In this document: positions 9,126 to 19,342 of the stretch, one piece after another
Position numbering within the stretch: the first letter of the stretch is position 1
Layout: every line of letters starts with the position of its first letter
Origin: Lysobacterales bacterium 15-68-25
GTDB taxonomy: Bacteria > Pseudomonadota > Gammaproteobacteria > Xanthomonadales > Rhodanobacteraceae
Assembly (NCBI GenBank): GCA_002279065.1
Contig: NCKB01000001.1
Location: forward strand, 124,001-188,000
Length of the DNA: 64,000 nucleotides
Reading direction: 5' to 3'
Notes under the pieces: model-generated
The model's input: the letters and a program-made list of their open reading frames with translations, nothing else
What the model was told of the DNA's origin: nothing
Databases searched by the model: none
Made by a program: the position numbers and the translations under genes

Positions 9126-9151
9126 GGGGACGAAACACGACCTGCCGTGGG

Positions 9152-9325
9152 CTATGCGCGTGGCCCGCGCCGCATGCCGCCGAAGATCAGCGAAAGCACG
9201 AACAGCAACAGGAACACCACGAACAGGATCTTGGCGATGCTGGCGGCACCGGCGGCGATGCCGGTGAAGCCGAACAGGGCGGCGATCAGCGCGATCACCA
9301 GAAACACGATGGCGTAATGAAGCAT
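9152..9325 (-). CDS. DUF1328 small membrane protein (YtjA-like)
   Basis: A 57-aa protein made of two hydrophobic helices (about residues 4-20 and 31-48) separated by [14 protein letters not shown], the DUF1328 core. It ends in the basic tail GGMRRGPRA. The start is an ATG preceded by GCAGGAGACG. Members are inner-membrane proteins of unknown function, often next to CsbD-like stress proteins, as here. The CsbD gene lies 55 bases upstream on the same strand and the pair is probably co-transcribed, ending in the hairpin at 9102-9125. Low-complexity membrane peptides can mislead, but the match is along the whole length. Confidence 0.85.
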   Translation of the reverse strand: MLHYAIVFLVIALIAALFGFTGIAAGAASIAKILFVVFLLLFVLSLIFGGMRRGPRA

Positions 9326-9380
9326 GGGGACGTCTCCTGCTTGGGAGGGAATGCGCGCCGCAGCCGGCGTGCGCGCTCAG

Positions 9381-9584
9381 TCAGTGGCGCAGCTGCTTCT
9401 CGAGGGCGCGGACCTGCGCCTCGGCCTCGTCGCGGGCCATGCCGTAGCGCTGCTGCAGCTTGCCGGCCAGGTACTCGGCGTCGCCGCGCGCGACCGTGAG
9501 GTCGTCGTCGGTGAGCTTGCCCCACTTCTGCCTGAGCGTGCCGGCGAGCTGTTTCCACTGGCCTTCGATGGTGTCGTGGTTCAT
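9381..9584 (-). CDS. CsbD-family stress-response protein
   Basis: Small soluble hydrophilic protein of 67 aa covering one CsbD domain: the N-terminal [15 protein letters not shown] followed by [15 protein letters not shown] and a GKLQQRYG repeat. CsbD belongs to the general-stress regulon in Bacillus and to the YjbJ group in enterobacteria; its biochemical role is not known. The start is fixed by an AAGGAGAC ribosome-binding site 5 bases before the ATG. It precedes the DUF1328 gene on the same strand, a pairing seen in many proteobacteria. Confidence 0.9.
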   Translation of the reverse strand: MNHDTIEGQWKQLAGTLRQKWGKLTDDDLTVARGDAEYLAGKLQQRYGMARDEAEAQVRALEKQLRH

Positions 9585-9781
9585 GGCGGTCTCCTTCGGA
9601 TGGGGGAGTACGCGGCACTGTCGCTGCGCCGCGTGGCGACCATTCGATCCGCGCCGCCGTGAACGACCCGTGCGTTTGCGGCGATGGTTGCGGCGGGCGT
9701 TCATCGGCGTGCAGGGGTGGTCACTTTTTCGTTCGCATGGCATGCACCGCCGTGCGCCAGAGCGGTCGCGCAGAAAGCAAA

Positions 9782-9802
9782 GAGGCGCCGCGTGGGCGCC
9801 TC
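9782..9802 (-). terminator. Hairpin terminator after the lipoprotein gene
   Basis: Arms GAGGCGCC (9782-9789) and GGCGCCTC (9795-9802) with a 5-base loop. On the minus strand the stem is followed by TTTGCTTT. It lies 25 bases after the stop codon of the lipoprotein gene. Confidence 0.75.
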
Positions 9803-9827
9803 CTGCATGCCGGCGGTCGTGCCGATG

Positions 9828-10448
9828 TCAGCCCGGCGACTTCACCTCGAAGGAGCGGGTGGACACCGGCTTGCCGTCCAGCGCGATCTCGACCTGGTAC
9901 TTGCCGGCCGGCCACAGGTGCGGGTTCTGGATCTTGAAGGTGGTCACCGCCGGGCCGTCGGTGGCGATGGACTGGCTGATCGCACTGACCAGCTGGCCTT
10001 TGCCTTCCAGGTAGCTCCAGCGCGCGCTCAGCGTGACGCCGTCGGTCTTGCCGCGGCTTTCCACGCTCGCGTAGATCGCCTTGTGGTCGGCGGCGATGCT
10101 GTCCTTCGGCGCGGTCACGGCATGCTCGGCATTCACGGCGTCGCCGATCAGCACCTGGCCGATGGCGAAGGCATCGTCGGCGGCCGGCGTGGCCGCGGCC
10201 GTGGTGCCGGCAGCCGCGGGTGCGCTGCTCCCGGCGGATGCCGGCGCGGTGCTCGATGCGGAAGTAGCCGGCACCGGCGCCGTGTGGGCCGGCGCCGGCG
10301 CGGGGTTGACGGGCACGGCGGGTGCCGCGGCGGTGCTGGCGGGCGCGGGTGCCGGAGCGTTGTTTTCATGCTTGCCGCAGGCGCCGAGCGAGAGCGCGCC
10401 GCCGGTGGCGAGGCAGCAAAGGAGGACGTGGCGAGCGGACGTTTTCAT
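9828..10448 (-). CDS. Predicted outer-membrane or periplasmic lipoprotein
   Basis: A 206-aa protein with a lipoprotein signal: MKTSARHVLLCCLATGGALS followed by the lipobox L21-G-A-C24. Residues 30-90 are an Ala/Pro/Thr-rich flexible linker. The globular part (about 92-206) reads like a beta-sandwich ligand domain (KIQNPHLWPAGKYQVEIALDGKP), similar in flavour to chaperone-like or Ig-like periplasmic domains. I do not recognise a named family. It stands alone between queF and the csbD gene and has its own terminator. Lipid anchoring is well supported; function is not. Confidence 0.75.
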   Translation of the reverse strand: MKTSARHVLLCCLATGGALSLGACGKHENNAPAPAPASTAAAPAVPVNPAPAPAHTAPVPATSASSTAPASAGSSAPAAAGTTAAATPAADDAFAIGQVLIGDAVNAEHAVTAPKDSIAADHKAIYASVESRGKTDGVTLSARWSYLEGKGQLVSAISQSIATDGPAVTTFKIQNPHLWPAGKYQVEIALDGKPVSTRSFEVKSPG

Positions 10449-10605
10449 GGCAGGTCTTCCGTCTTCGACTGGTTGGGAGGTGCCGTCCTTGGCCGCGCGA
10501 CGCTCGGGGCGCCGCAGGGTCGATGAGGCTAGTTCCGCCGGTCTGAAGCGCCGATTACTGCGATCGACGACCGTTCATGCCGCGGTGAAGCAGCCCGTCG
10601 CCGCG

Positions 10606-11427
10606 CTACTGGCGCGCGCCGCGAAGATTCACCGGCACCTGCACGTCGCTGCTGCGGAACGGATTGATGTCCAGCCCGCCGCGCCGCGTGTAGCGCGCGT
10701 AGACGCTCAGGGCCTCCGGCGCGCAGCGCGCCATCACGTCGACGTAGATGCGCTCCACGCACTGCTCGTGGAACTCGTTGTGCATGCGGAACGAGACCAG
10801 GTAGCGCAGCAGTCCTTCGCGATCGATCGGCCGGCCGCGGTAGCGGATCTGCACGCTGCCCCAGTCCGGTTGTCCGGTCACCGGGCAGTTCGAGCGCAGC
10901 AGGTCGGAAACCAGCGCCTCCTCGACCACTTCGTCGCCGTTCACGCGCAGGTAGTCGGCCTTGGGCGGGCCGTAGTCGTCGATGTCCAGCGCCTGGTCGT
11001 CGATGGACACGCCGTCCAGGTCGCGGATGGTGTGCACGATCGCCGACGGCACGCTCAGTTCGACCTTCACGTCGGCGCCGGCCGCGGCGGAGAGGTCGCG
11101 CTCGAGCACGTCGATCAGGTGCGCGGAGTCGCTCATGCGCTCCTGCGAGAAACCGTTGAGGTACAGCTTGAACGACTTCGATTCGATGATGTACGGCGAG
11201 GTGGCCGGCACGCGGATCTCGGCGATCGCCACCATCGGCTTGCCGCGCGCGTCCAGCCAGGAAAATTCGTAGGCGTTCCAGATGTCCACGCCGTGGAACG
11301 GCAGCGGCTCGGCCACGCCGATCTCCGCGCGCTTGGCGGTGCGCGGGATCGGGAACAGCAGGGCCGGGTCGTAGCGGTCGGCGTAGGCGGTGGTCTTGCC
11401 GAGCAGGGAGTCTTCGGGCGTATTCAT
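10606..11427 (-). CDS. queF: NADPH-dependent 7-cyano-7-deazaguanine reductase (QueF, long form)
   Basis: Reduces the nitrile preQ0 to preQ1 in queuosine tRNA-modification synthesis, using NADPH. The 273-aa length matches the two-domain (T-fold tandem) enterobacterial form. Signature motifs are E-S-K-S-F-K-L-Y in the QueF motif that binds NADPH, the catalytic Cys in [12 protein letters not shown], and the substrate-binding Glu in [12 protein letters not shown]. The start ATG is followed directly by a typical QueF opening. No other queuosine gene is nearby. A lipoprotein gene follows on the same strand after 157 bases. Confidence 0.96.
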   Translation of the reverse strand: MNTPEDSLLGKTTAYADRYDPALLFPIPRTAKRAEIGVAEPLPFHGVDIWNAYEFSWLDARGKPMVAIAEIRVPATSPYIIESKSFKLYLNGFSQERMSDSAHLIDVLERDLSAAAGADVKVELSVPSAIVHTIRDLDGVSIDDQALDIDDYGPPKADYLRVNGDEVVEEALVSDLLRSNCPVTGQPDWGSVQIRYRGRPIDREGLLRYLVSFRMHNEFHEQCVERIYVDVMARCAPEALSVYARYTRRGGLDINPFRSSDVQVPVNLRGARQ

Positions 11428-11512
11428 CGCGCCAGTTTACCGGCCGCGCGTGAACCGGCTGCGACACCGGCCACGGCAGCGACATGCCGCCGCAGCCGGT
11501 GCCTGGTCCGGA

Positions 11513-12505
<993 letters not shown>

Positions 12506-12619
12506 TGTGATCACTCCTTTCGAGGGGATGGGTGTTGCAAGGAGCGCCAGTCTGCCGCCGGCCGGGATGTGGATAAATGCTCAATAATGGTCAACACAAT
12601 TTCACTGGATCGAACAATC

Positions 12620-13519
12620 ATGGATCGCATCGAGACCATGCGCCTGTTCACCCGCATCGTCGAGCTGGGCAGCTTCACCGCGGCGGCCGACGATCTCAGC
12701 CTGCCGCGTGCGACGGTGACCCACGCGATCAAGCGGCTGGAGGCGCGGCTCGGTGCGCAGCTGCTCCAGCGCACCACCCGCTGCGTGCGCACCACCCGCG
12801 ACGGCGAGGTCTACTACGGCCACTGCCGCCGCCTGCTGGCCGACCTGGACGAGGTGGAGGCGGATTTCCGCGAGGCGGCGACACAGCCGCGCGGCCGCCT
12901 GCGGGTGGACCTGCCGGGGGCCTTCGCGCGCAGCCGGGTGCTGCCGCGGCTGCCGGAATTCTGCGCGCGCTATCCCGCCATCGAACTGGACATCGGTACC
13001 GGCGACCGCTTCGTCGACCTGCTGCGCGAGGGCGTGGACTGCGTGCTGCGTGCGGGCCAGCTGCCCGATTCGGGCATGGTCGGGCGCCAGCTCGGCGTGC
13101 TCGAGCAAGTGACGCTGGCCAGCGCCGGTTACGTGCGCGAACGCGGCATGCCGCGCACCCTGGCCGATCTCGCGGACGGACACGTCGCAGTGAACTGGGC
13201 TTCGCCGACCACGCGCCGGGTGGAGCCGTTGGAGTTCACGGTCGGGCGTAGGCTGCGTGAGCTGGTGTTGCCCTCGCGCGTGGTCGTCAGCGGCGTCGAC
13301 GCCTACCTCGGTTGCTGCGAGGCCGGCCTGGGTATCGCGCAGTTCCCGCGCTACCACGTGGCCGATGCACTGGCCGCGGGACGGCTGGTCGAGCTCTTGC
13401 CGGAGAACCCGCCGCCGAGCCTGCCGATGACCGTGCTCTACCAGCCGCAGCGGCAGATGCCGGCGCGGTTGCGGGTGTTCGTGGACTGGCTGGCCGGCCT
13501 GTTCCCGTTGCGCGACTGA
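12620..13519 (+). CDS. LysR-family regulator divergent from the aldo/keto reductase
   Basis: A 299-aa LysR protein. The N-terminal HTH (residues 1-60, MRLFTRIVELGSFTAAADDLSLPRATVTHAI, given here as FTAAADDLSLPRATV) is of the type found in the large DsdC/AaeR-like group that controls neighbouring oxidoreductases. The effector-binding domain follows (about 90-290). The ATG at 12620 gives the canonical MDRIETMRLF opening. It ends two bases before the convergent GST gene. By position it probably regulates the aldo/keto reductase; an inducer cannot be guessed. Confidence 0.9.
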   Translation: MDRIETMRLFTRIVELGSFTAAADDLSLPRATVTHAIKRLEARLGAQLLQRTTRCVRTTRDGEVYYGHCRRLLADLDEVEADFREAATQPRGRLRVDLPGAFARSRVLPRLPEFCARYPAIELDIGTGDRFVDLLREGVDCVLRAGQLPDSGMVGRQLGVLEQVTLASAGYVRERGMPRTLADLADGHVAVNWASPTTRRVEPLEFTVGRRLRELVLPSRVVVSGVDAYLGCCEAGLGIAQFPRYHVADALAAGRLVELLPENPPPSLPMTVLYQPQRQMPARLRVFVDWLAGLFPLRD

Positions 13520-13521
13520 AC

Positions 13522-14265
13522 TCAGCGGAAGCCGCGCCGCGCCGGCGCGCCGCCGACGGTGTCGGGGGTCAGCGCCACGCCGAGCCCGGACAGCACCTCG
13601 CGCTGCTGCTCCAGCGGCACCCGCACGATGCGGTCCTCGATCCCGGCCAGCTTGCGCATCGCCGGCAGCGCCATCACCGCATCGACCAGTGCGGCCGTGC
13701 GCGGCCAGCGCGACGGATCGATGGCGTACTTCACGAACGCGGCGGTGCGGAAGAAGCTGGCCAGGCTCAGGTCGGCGATCGACAGTTCGCCGAACACGAA
13801 GCCGGTCGGCGGCAGCTGCGCTTCCAGATAGTCGAGGGCGGCAGGGATCTCCTCCTCGCGCGCCCGGCGCACCAGCGCTTCGTCCGCATCCTCGCGGAAC
13901 AGGAAGCGCTTGGCGCCGAGCTGGAAGAACAGCTTCCACACCAGCACGTCGCCCAGGTGGGTGTCGGCGTATTCCTCCAGCCAGCGTGCCCGCGCGCGCT
14001 GGCCCGGGTCGGCCGGGTACAGCGAGGGTGTCGGATGGCGGTCCTCCAGGTACTGGCAGATCACGCTGGAGTCGTTGAGCACCAGTTCGCCGTCGATCAG
14101 CACCGGGATCCGCCGCAACGGGCTGAGCTGCGTGAACGCCTCGTTGCCGACGAATGGCGCGATCGGGTCGATCCGGTAGTCGATGCCTTTCAACTCCAGG
14201 AACGCGAGCACCTTGCGCACGTAGGGTGAGATGTAGCTGCCGATCACGCTGACGGCTTCGGCCAT
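13522..14265 (-). CDS. Glutathione S-transferase family protein
   Basis: A 247-aa two-domain GST. The N-terminal thioredoxin-like domain (about 3-80) has SYISPYVRKVLAFLELKG, the cis-Pro loop RRIPVLIDG and the glutathione gamma-Glu-binding DSSVICQYLE. The all-helical C-terminal domain contains FGELSIADLSLASFF. The first-helix residue is Ser in GSYISPYV, typical of bacterial Ser/Cys-type GSTs. The ATG at 14265 is preferred over a longer frame because CGGAG lies just upstream and the longer start adds a Pro-rich tail not seen in GSTs. Substrate unknown. Confidence 0.9.
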   Translation of the reverse strand: MAEAVSVIGSYISPYVRKVLAFLELKGIDYRIDPIAPFVGNEAFTQLSPLRRIPVLIDGELVLNDSSVICQYLEDRHPTPSLYPADPGQRARARWLEEYADTHLGDVLVWKLFFQLGAKRFLFREDADEALVRRAREEEIPAALDYLEAQLPPTGFVFGELSIADLSLASFFRTAAFVKYAIDPSRWPRTAALVDAVMALPAMRKLAGIEDRIVRVPLEQQREVLSGLGVALTPDTVGGAPARRGFR

Positions 14266-14508
14266 GGCCGGGCTCCGAGGGGCGGGGGAGCCGGCAGGGT
14301 GCGATGGCGTCGCGCACAGCGTCAAGGCGGGTTTGTCGACAGGACTTCTGGCAGGGGTCCCCCCATGGCTTGCGGGACTAGCATCGGGGGTCGGGCAGCG
14401 ACAGGGGCGCTGCGGGCTTCCGCGATGCGGGCACGCCGCGAATCAGGGATGCTGTCCGGATCATGGCCGGCGCCTTCCGGCGCACGTTCCCACGCAGCGG
14501 AGTCCCTC

Positions 14509-16836
14509 ATGCGATCCATCCCCGCGACACCGCGCCTGCTCGGCGCGCTGGTCCTAGCCGGCCTTGCCGCCGGCGTCCACGCCCAAGGCCCCGTGCTCAC
14601 CGATGCGGACTACGCCCGCGCCGAGCAGATGGTCAACTACAAGGCTGTCCCGCTGGTCGATCACGCGGTCACCCGCGTGTCCTGGCTGGACGACACCCAT
14701 TTCGCCTACGACGACCACGACGCCAGCGGCGACCATTACCGCCGCATGGATACCGCCACCGGTCGCAGCGAACCGCTGTTCGACCAGGCCAAGCTGGCCG
14801 AATCGCTGAGCCGGCTTGCCGGCGGCAAGCCGATCGAGGCGGACAACCTCGGCCTGCGCGGCATCGCCGTGGCGCCGGATGGCCGCTACCAGCTCCAGGT
14901 GCGCGGCAAGACCTACCTGTGCAGCGCCGACGCGGTCTGCGCCGAGCCGGCCAGGGGCGAGGCGAAGGGCGACGAACCGGGCGTGCTGTCGCCGGACAAG
15001 AAGTCCGAGGCCTTCATCCGTGACTGGAACCTGTGGGTGCGCGACGTCGCCACCGGCAAGGAGACCCAGCTGACCACCGACGGCGTGGAGAACTTCGGCT
15101 ACGCCACCGACAACGCCGGCTGGAAGCACACCGACAACGCCATCCTGGAGTGGTCGCCGGATTCGACCAAGATCGCCACCTTCCAGCAGGACCAGCGCAA
15201 GACCGGTGACATGTACATGTTCACCACCAACGTCGGCCATCCGAAGCTGGAGGCGTGGAAGTACCCGCTGGCCGGCGACAAGGACGTCACCATGATCGAG
15301 CGCGTCGTGATCGACGTGCCGACCAAGAAGGTGGTGCGGCTGGACATGCCGCCGGACCAGCACCGCTCGACCCTGTGCGACGACGTCAGCTGCGGCCCGG
15401 ACGGTGGCTGGGACGACGTGAAGTGGGCGCCGGACAGCAAGACCATCGCCTTCGTCTCCACCTCGCGCTACCACAAGCACGAGTGGTTCCGCATTGCCGA
15501 CGCGGCCACTGGCAAGGTGCGCACGGTGTTCGAGGAATCGGCCAAGACCTACTACGAGAGCGGCATCGGCAAGGCCAACTGGGCCTACCTGCCGGCCACC
15601 CACGAGGCGGTGTGGTACTCCGAGCGCAGCAACTGGGGTCAGCTGTACCTGTATGACCTGAAGACCGGCAAGCTCAAGCATGCGATCACCACCGGCGACA
15701 GCGTGGTGACCGAGATGCTGAACGTGGATCCGAAGACCCGCACCGTGTGGTTCGAGGCGGTGGGCCGCACCAAGGGCCTGGATCCGTACTTCACCCAGTT
15801 CTACAAAGTGAGCCTGGACGGCGGCAAGCCGACCCTGCTGACGCCCGAGCCGTCCGACCACGAGATCAGCCTGTCGCCGGACGGCGACACCTTCGTCGAC
15901 GCGTATTCCACGCCGACCCAGCCGCCGGTGACGGTGCTGCGTTCGAGCAAGGACGGCCGCACCCTCGCCACCGTGGCCAAGGCCGACATCAGCCGCCTGA
16001 AGGCGGTGGGCTGGGTGCCGCCGGTGCCGATCACGGTGAAGGCGCGCGACGGCAAGACCGACCTGTACGGCCTGATGTTCAAGCCGTCCAACTTCGACCC
16101 GCACAAGAAGTATCCGATCGTCGACTACGTCTACCCGGGTCCGCAGATCGGCTCGGTCGGTTCGCGTGCCTTCTCGGCGGCGCGGGTCGATCACCAGGCG
16201 CTGGCCGAGCTGGGCTTCATCGTGGTGGCGATCGACGGCATGGGCACGCCGTACCGCTCCAAGGCCTTCCACGATGCGTGGTACGGCAACATGGGCGACA
16301 ACACGCTGCCCGACCAGGTCGCCGGCATCAAGGAACTGGCCAAGCGCTACCCGTGGATCGACATCAACCGCGTCGGCATCTGGGGCCACTCCGGCGGCGG
16401 CAATGCCTCCACCGATGCGATGTTCCGCTACCCCGACTTCTTCAAGGTCGCCTGGTCCGAGAGCGGCAACCACGACAACCGCAACTACGAGGACGACTGG
16501 GCCGAGAAGTACCAGGGCGAGCTGGTCACCGACAAGGACGGCAAGAGCAACTACGACGACCAGGCCAACGAGAACCACGCGGCCAACCTCAAGGGCCACC
16601 TGATGCTGGTGCACGGCACGATGGACGACAACGTGCCGGTGACCAACACGCTGCTGGTGGCGCAGGCATTGATCAAGGCCAACAAGGACTTCGACATGCT
16701 GCTGCTGCCGAACATGCACCACGGCTACGCCAAGGATGCGCCATACGTGATGCGTCGCCGCTGGGACTACTTCGTGCGCTACCTGATGGGTGGCACCCCG
16801 CCGAAGGAATACCAGACGCACCCGACGATGCCGTGA
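14509..16836 (+). CDS. Dipeptidyl-peptidase IV-like S9 serine peptidase, exported
   Basis: Secreted or periplasmic serine peptidase, 775 aa, predicted to remove X-Pro/X-Ala dipeptides from peptide N-termini. A signal peptide covers about residues 1-26 (cleavage near GVHAQ). An eight-blade DPP IV beta-propeller (about 80-510) precedes the alpha/beta hydrolase domain. The catalytic triad is Ser628 in GHSGGG, Asp706 in GTMDDNV and His738 in MHHGY; the spacings of 78 and 32 equal those of human DPP4. The start follows GCGGAG. Such enzymes are abundant in Xanthomonadales. It stands alone and ends in a bidirectional terminator. Confidence 0.93.
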   Translation: MRSIPATPRLLGALVLAGLAAGVHAQGPVLTDADYARAEQMVNYKAVPLVDHAVTRVSWLDDTHFAYDDHDASGDHYRRMDTATGRSEPLFDQAKLAESLSRLAGGKPIEADNLGLRGIAVAPDGRYQLQVRGKTYLCSADAVCAEPARGEAKGDEPGVLSPDKKSEAFIRDWNLWVRDVATGKETQLTTDGVENFGYATDNAGWKHTDNAILEWSPDSTKIATFQQDQRKTGDMYMFTTNVGHPKLEAWKYPLAGDKDVTMIERVVIDVPTKKVVRLDMPPDQHRSTLCDDVSCGPDGGWDDVKWAPDSKTIAFVSTSRYHKHEWFRIADAATGKVRTVFEESAKTYYESGIGKANWAYLPATHEAVWYSERSNWGQLYLYDLKTGKLKHAITTGDSVVTEMLNVDPKTRTVWFEAVGRTKGLDPYFTQFYKVSLDGGKPTLLTPEPSDHEISLSPDGDTFVDAYSTPTQPPVTVLRSSKDGRTLATVAKADISRLKAVGWVPPVPITVKARDGKTDLYGLMFKPSNFDPHKKYPIVDYVYPGPQIGSVGSRAFSAARVDHQALAELGFIVVAIDGMGTPYRSKAFHDAWYGNMGDNTLPDQVAGIKELAKRYPWIDINRVGIWGHSGGGNASTDAMFRYPDFFKVAWSESGNHDNRNYEDDWAEKYQGELVTDKDGKSNYDDQANENHAANLKGHLMLVHGTMDDNVPVTNTLLVAQALIKANKDFDMLLLPNMHHGYAKDAPYVMRRRWDYFVRYLMGGTPPKEYQTHPTMP

Positions 16837-16857
16837 ACCTGGTGACCAGCCACCGAT

Positions 16858-16898
16858 GAAAAAACGAAGGCCGGTCGCGAGACCGGCCTTCGTGCTTT
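16858..16898. terminator. Bidirectional terminator between S9 peptidase and M56 genes
   Basis: A 12-bp perfect stem (16865-16876 with 16881-16892, GCGA loop) has an A-run on the left and a short T-rich stretch on the right. It should stop transcripts of both convergent genes, most strongly the leftward one. Confidence 0.85.
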
Positions 16899-16916
16899 GC
16901 GGAGGGGACGTCGCCG

Positions 16917-18812
16917 TCAGCGCATCGGGACGGCCTGCGCGGAACCCTTGGCCAGCGCCTCGTCGATCAGCCGGCTCATCTCGCGGCTGGCCTTCTCGGA
17001 GGCCTGCTGCTGCTTGCGCCCCAGCACCTCCTGCTGCTTGCCCAGGATCTCCTGCTGTTTGCCGAGCGCCTCCTGCTGGTCGCCCAGGGCCGCCTGCCGC
17101 TGCTCCAGTTCCCGCTCCCGCGCGTCCAGCGCTGCCTGGCGCTGCTTGGCGTCGCGCTGGCCGATCAGCGCGGCCCTTTCCATCGCCAGCTCCGCCTGCT
17201 GCTGGCCGAGCGCGCCCTGTTGCGCGCCCAAGCCACCCTGACGTCCGCCCAGTTCCCCCTGCTTGCCGCCCAGCTTGCCCTGCTCCTGGGCGATCGCGGT
17301 AACCGGTGCATAGATCGCCTTCGCACGGGCGAGGGTCGCCGCATCGCGGATCACGTAGGACTTGTCGCCGCGGCGCACCCACAGCAGCGGCTCGCTGCCC
17401 TTGCGCAGGTGGCGTGCCATGGCGATGTCGCCGTCAGTACCGCTCATCGTGACCGAGTCGCCGTCGAACAGCGCAAAGCCATTCGCGGCGTTGCTGTCGG
17501 TATTGATGGTGATGTGGCTGTGTCCGTCGAAGGCCATGTTCCGTGCCGGCGGTGCCGGTGGTGCGGGCGGTGCCGGCGGCGCGACCGGGGGCGGCGGCGG
17601 TGGTGCAGGGGCCATGACCGGCGGCGGTGGCGGTGCCGTGGGGGCCGGCGGCGCCGGTGGCAACGGCGGAACAGGCATGGGCTCGGCATCCTGCGCCACC
17701 AGGGGGGCGGGCGCAGGAGCCACGGCGGGGGCGGCGGTGCCCACCGGGCTGGCGGACGCGGCGGGCGTGGCATGCGAGGGCTCGGCCGCGGTGACCCGGT
17801 AGGGCACGACACCGATGGCGGCGATCAGCGCCACCAGCAGCCAGCCGCGCAGGCGGGAGGACGAATCGATCTGTTGCAGCATGGTCAGTCGCCTCTTCAG
17901 GTTCTCGAACGTGGGGGATGCGCCGGCCAGGCCGGCGTGCAGGGGATGGCCCACGCCCAGGCGCAGCAGCAGGCGGCCATAGGCCTGCGGGGCCAAGCCC
18001 GACTGCTGCAGCACCTGCGCATCGCAGGCCGCTTCGCGGTGCAGGGCGTACTCGCGCATCGCCCAGCGCACCAGCGGATGGAAGAAGAACAGCCGCTGTG
18101 CCAGCGCCGGCACCCAGGCCAGCCACAGATCGCCGCGGCGCAGGTGGGCCAGCTCGTGGTCCAGTGCCATCGCGGTGTCCTCGGCCGAAAGCGCCAGCTG
18201 GGCGGGAAGCAGGATCGCCGGCCGGAACAGGCCGGCCACCTGCGGCGAATCCGCCTGATTGCTGGCCAGCAGGGCGGGGCGCCGATGCAGGCCCTGCACG
18301 GCGGCGCGGCGTGCGCACAGCGCCAACAGGGCGGGGTCGGTCACCGGCACCGCATCGTGTCGCAGCGTGTACGCATCGCGCATTTCGCGCAGTGCACGCA
18401 GCAGCAGCGCCAGCAGTGCCGCCAGCCAGAGCACGAGCAGGCCGGCCTGCCAGTGGTGGCGGACCGCATTGGCGAGCAGGTCGGCCCACGTCTGCGTACC
18501 GGCGATGGCGGTCGGCGCGGGAGCGGGCAGGGCCGAGACCGGCATGGCGAGGTCGGTGTGGATGGGCGTGATGCGGACCGGATCCGCGGTCGGCGTTGCG
18601 GCCAGCCAACGCAGCGGCACCGGTGCGTGCCACGCCAGGCCGACCAGCAACTGCAGCCCGACCAGCCACCACAGCGCGCAGCGGGTGGCCGCCGGCAACC
18701 TCGGCCGCAGGCGGATCGTGAGCGCGACCAGGGCGATCAGCACGATCGCCTGCAGCGAGCTCCAGGCCAGCCGGACGAACAGGGCGGAAGCAAAGGCGTC
18801 GATGGCGTGCAT
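16917..18812 (-). CDS. BlaR1/MecR1-like M56 membrane metalloprotease with Pro-rich and Gln-rich C-terminus
   Basis: Signal-transducing inner-membrane zinc protease, 631 aa. The N-terminal half has transmembrane helices at about 8-34, 45-60 and 122-140, then the M56 site H219-E-L-A-H223 and downstream E260/D264, and a last helix near 325-343. Unlike BlaR1 there is no penicillin-binding sensor. Instead there is a Pro-rich segment (about 390-440), a small beta domain, and a C-terminal coiled-coil-like region of repeated L-G-x-Q-Q units (about 525-605). The start is one base after the BlaI stop. It probably cleaves or inactivates its repressor partner on an envelope signal that cannot be read from the sequence. 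Confidence 0.85.
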   Translation of the reverse strand: MHAIDAFASALFVRLAWSSLQAIVLIALVALTIRLRPRLPAATRCALWWLVGLQLLVGLAWHAPVPLRWLAATPTADPVRITPIHTDLAMPVSALPAPAPTAIAGTQTWADLLANAVRHHWQAGLLVLWLAALLALLLRALREMRDAYTLRHDAVPVTDPALLALCARRAAVQGLHRRPALLASNQADSPQVAGLFRPAILLPAQLALSAEDTAMALDHELAHLRRGDLWLAWVPALAQRLFFFHPLVRWAMREYALHREAACDAQVLQQSGLAPQAYGRLLLRLGVGHPLHAGLAGASPTFENLKRRLTMLQQIDSSSRLRGWLLVALIAAIGVVPYRVTAAEPSHATPAASASPVGTAAPAVAPAPAPLVAQDAEPMPVPPLPPAPPAPTAPPPPPVMAPAPPPPPPVAPPAPPAPPAPPARNMAFDGHSHITINTDSNAANGFALFDGDSVTMSGTDGDIAMARHLRKGSEPLLWVRRGDKSYVIRDAATLARAKAIYAPVTAIAQEQGKLGGKQGELGGRQGGLGAQQGALGQQQAELAMERAALIGQRDAKQRQAALDARERELEQRQAALGDQQEALGKQQEILGKQQEVLGRKQQQASEKASREMSRLIDEALAKGSAQAVPMR

Positions 18813-18813
18813 G

Positions 18814-19200
18814 TCAGCGCTCGTTGCGCTGCGACTGCAGCTGCGCCACCAGCGACTCGAGCTCGGCCAGTTCCTCGTCGCTGACTGCGGCACGCTCGGA
18901 CAGATAGGCCACGAACGGCGACACCGAGCCGCGCAGGGTCTTCTCGACGAAGCTGCCGACCGCGCTGCGCATCGCCTCGGCCGGGCCGGTGGCGGCGTCG
19001 TAGCGGTACACGCCCTTGAGCTGGCGGCGCCGGAGATAACCCTTGCCGCGCAGGCGCTCCATCATCGTCAGCACGGTGGAGCGGGCCAGCGCGCGCGACT
19101 CGCCGAAGTCGGCCGCGACCTCGCCGACGGAGGCGGCCGGATGCTCGGCCAGGTAGTGCAGCAGCGCCAGTTCCTGGTCGCCGATCGTGGGCTTGCCCAT
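18814..19200 (-). CDS. BlaI/MecI-family transcriptional repressor
   Basis: A 128-aa winged-helix repressor of the Penicillinase_R family. The DNA-binding half includes IGDQELALLHYLAEHPAA, the recognition region RALARSTVLTMMERLRGKGYL (given here as ALARSTVLTMMERL), then a C-terminal dimerisation helix rich in Glu and Leu. The ATG at 19200 is chosen from the family-typical MGKPTIGDQE; the longer frame would run through one operator. It is followed after one base by its M56 protease partner, as in blaI-blaR1. Two near-identical operators lie directly upstream, so the pair is probably autoregulated. Confidence 0.93.
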   Translation of the reverse strand: MGKPTIGDQELALLHYLAEHPAASVGEVAADFGESRALARSTVLTMMERLRGKGYLRRRQLKGVYRYDAATGPAEAMRSAVGSFVEKTLRGSVSPFVAYLSERAAVSDEELAELESLVAQLQSQRNER

Positions 19201-19214
19201 GGCGGGGCTCCGTG

Positions 19215-19260
19215 TGACTACAGATGTAGTCAAGCTACGCCATGACTACACCTGTAGTCA
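19215..19260. promoter_or_regulatory. Tandem BlaI-type operators
   Basis: TGACTACAGATGTAGTCA (19215-19232) and TGACTACACCTGTAGTCA (19243-19260) are two 18-bp sites differing only in the central two bases, each a perfect inverted repeat around them. They carry the TACA-N2-TGTA core of BlaI/MecI operators. Centres are 28 bp apart, 23 bp and 51 bp from the blaI start codon. Confidence 0.88.
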
Positions 19261-19287
19261 ACATGCCCTCCGGCATGGGGTCCCGAA

Positions 19288-19318
19288 AAGAAAACGGGCG
19301 CCGCGAGGGCGCCCGTTT
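19288..19318 (-). terminator. Rho-independent terminator of the Oar-like receptor gene
   Basis: Arms at 19292-19302 and 19308-19318 (11 bp) are followed on the minus strand by TTTTCTTTTC. It lies just after the TonB receptor stop and separates it from the blaI operators. Confidence 0.85.
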
Positions 19319-19342
19319 CCGGTACGACAGTGGAGCAATGGA

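Noticed and set aside
8806..9138. 110-codon minus ORF between LysR and the DUF1328 gene
   Set aside because: Arg/Gly/Pro-rich, overlaps the terminator hairpin, no family or start signal.
14554..17382. 942-codon minus frame opposite the S9 peptidase
   Set aside because: Composition is Val/Gly/His/Arg-rich without motifs; the plus strand codes a peptidase with an exact catalytic triad.
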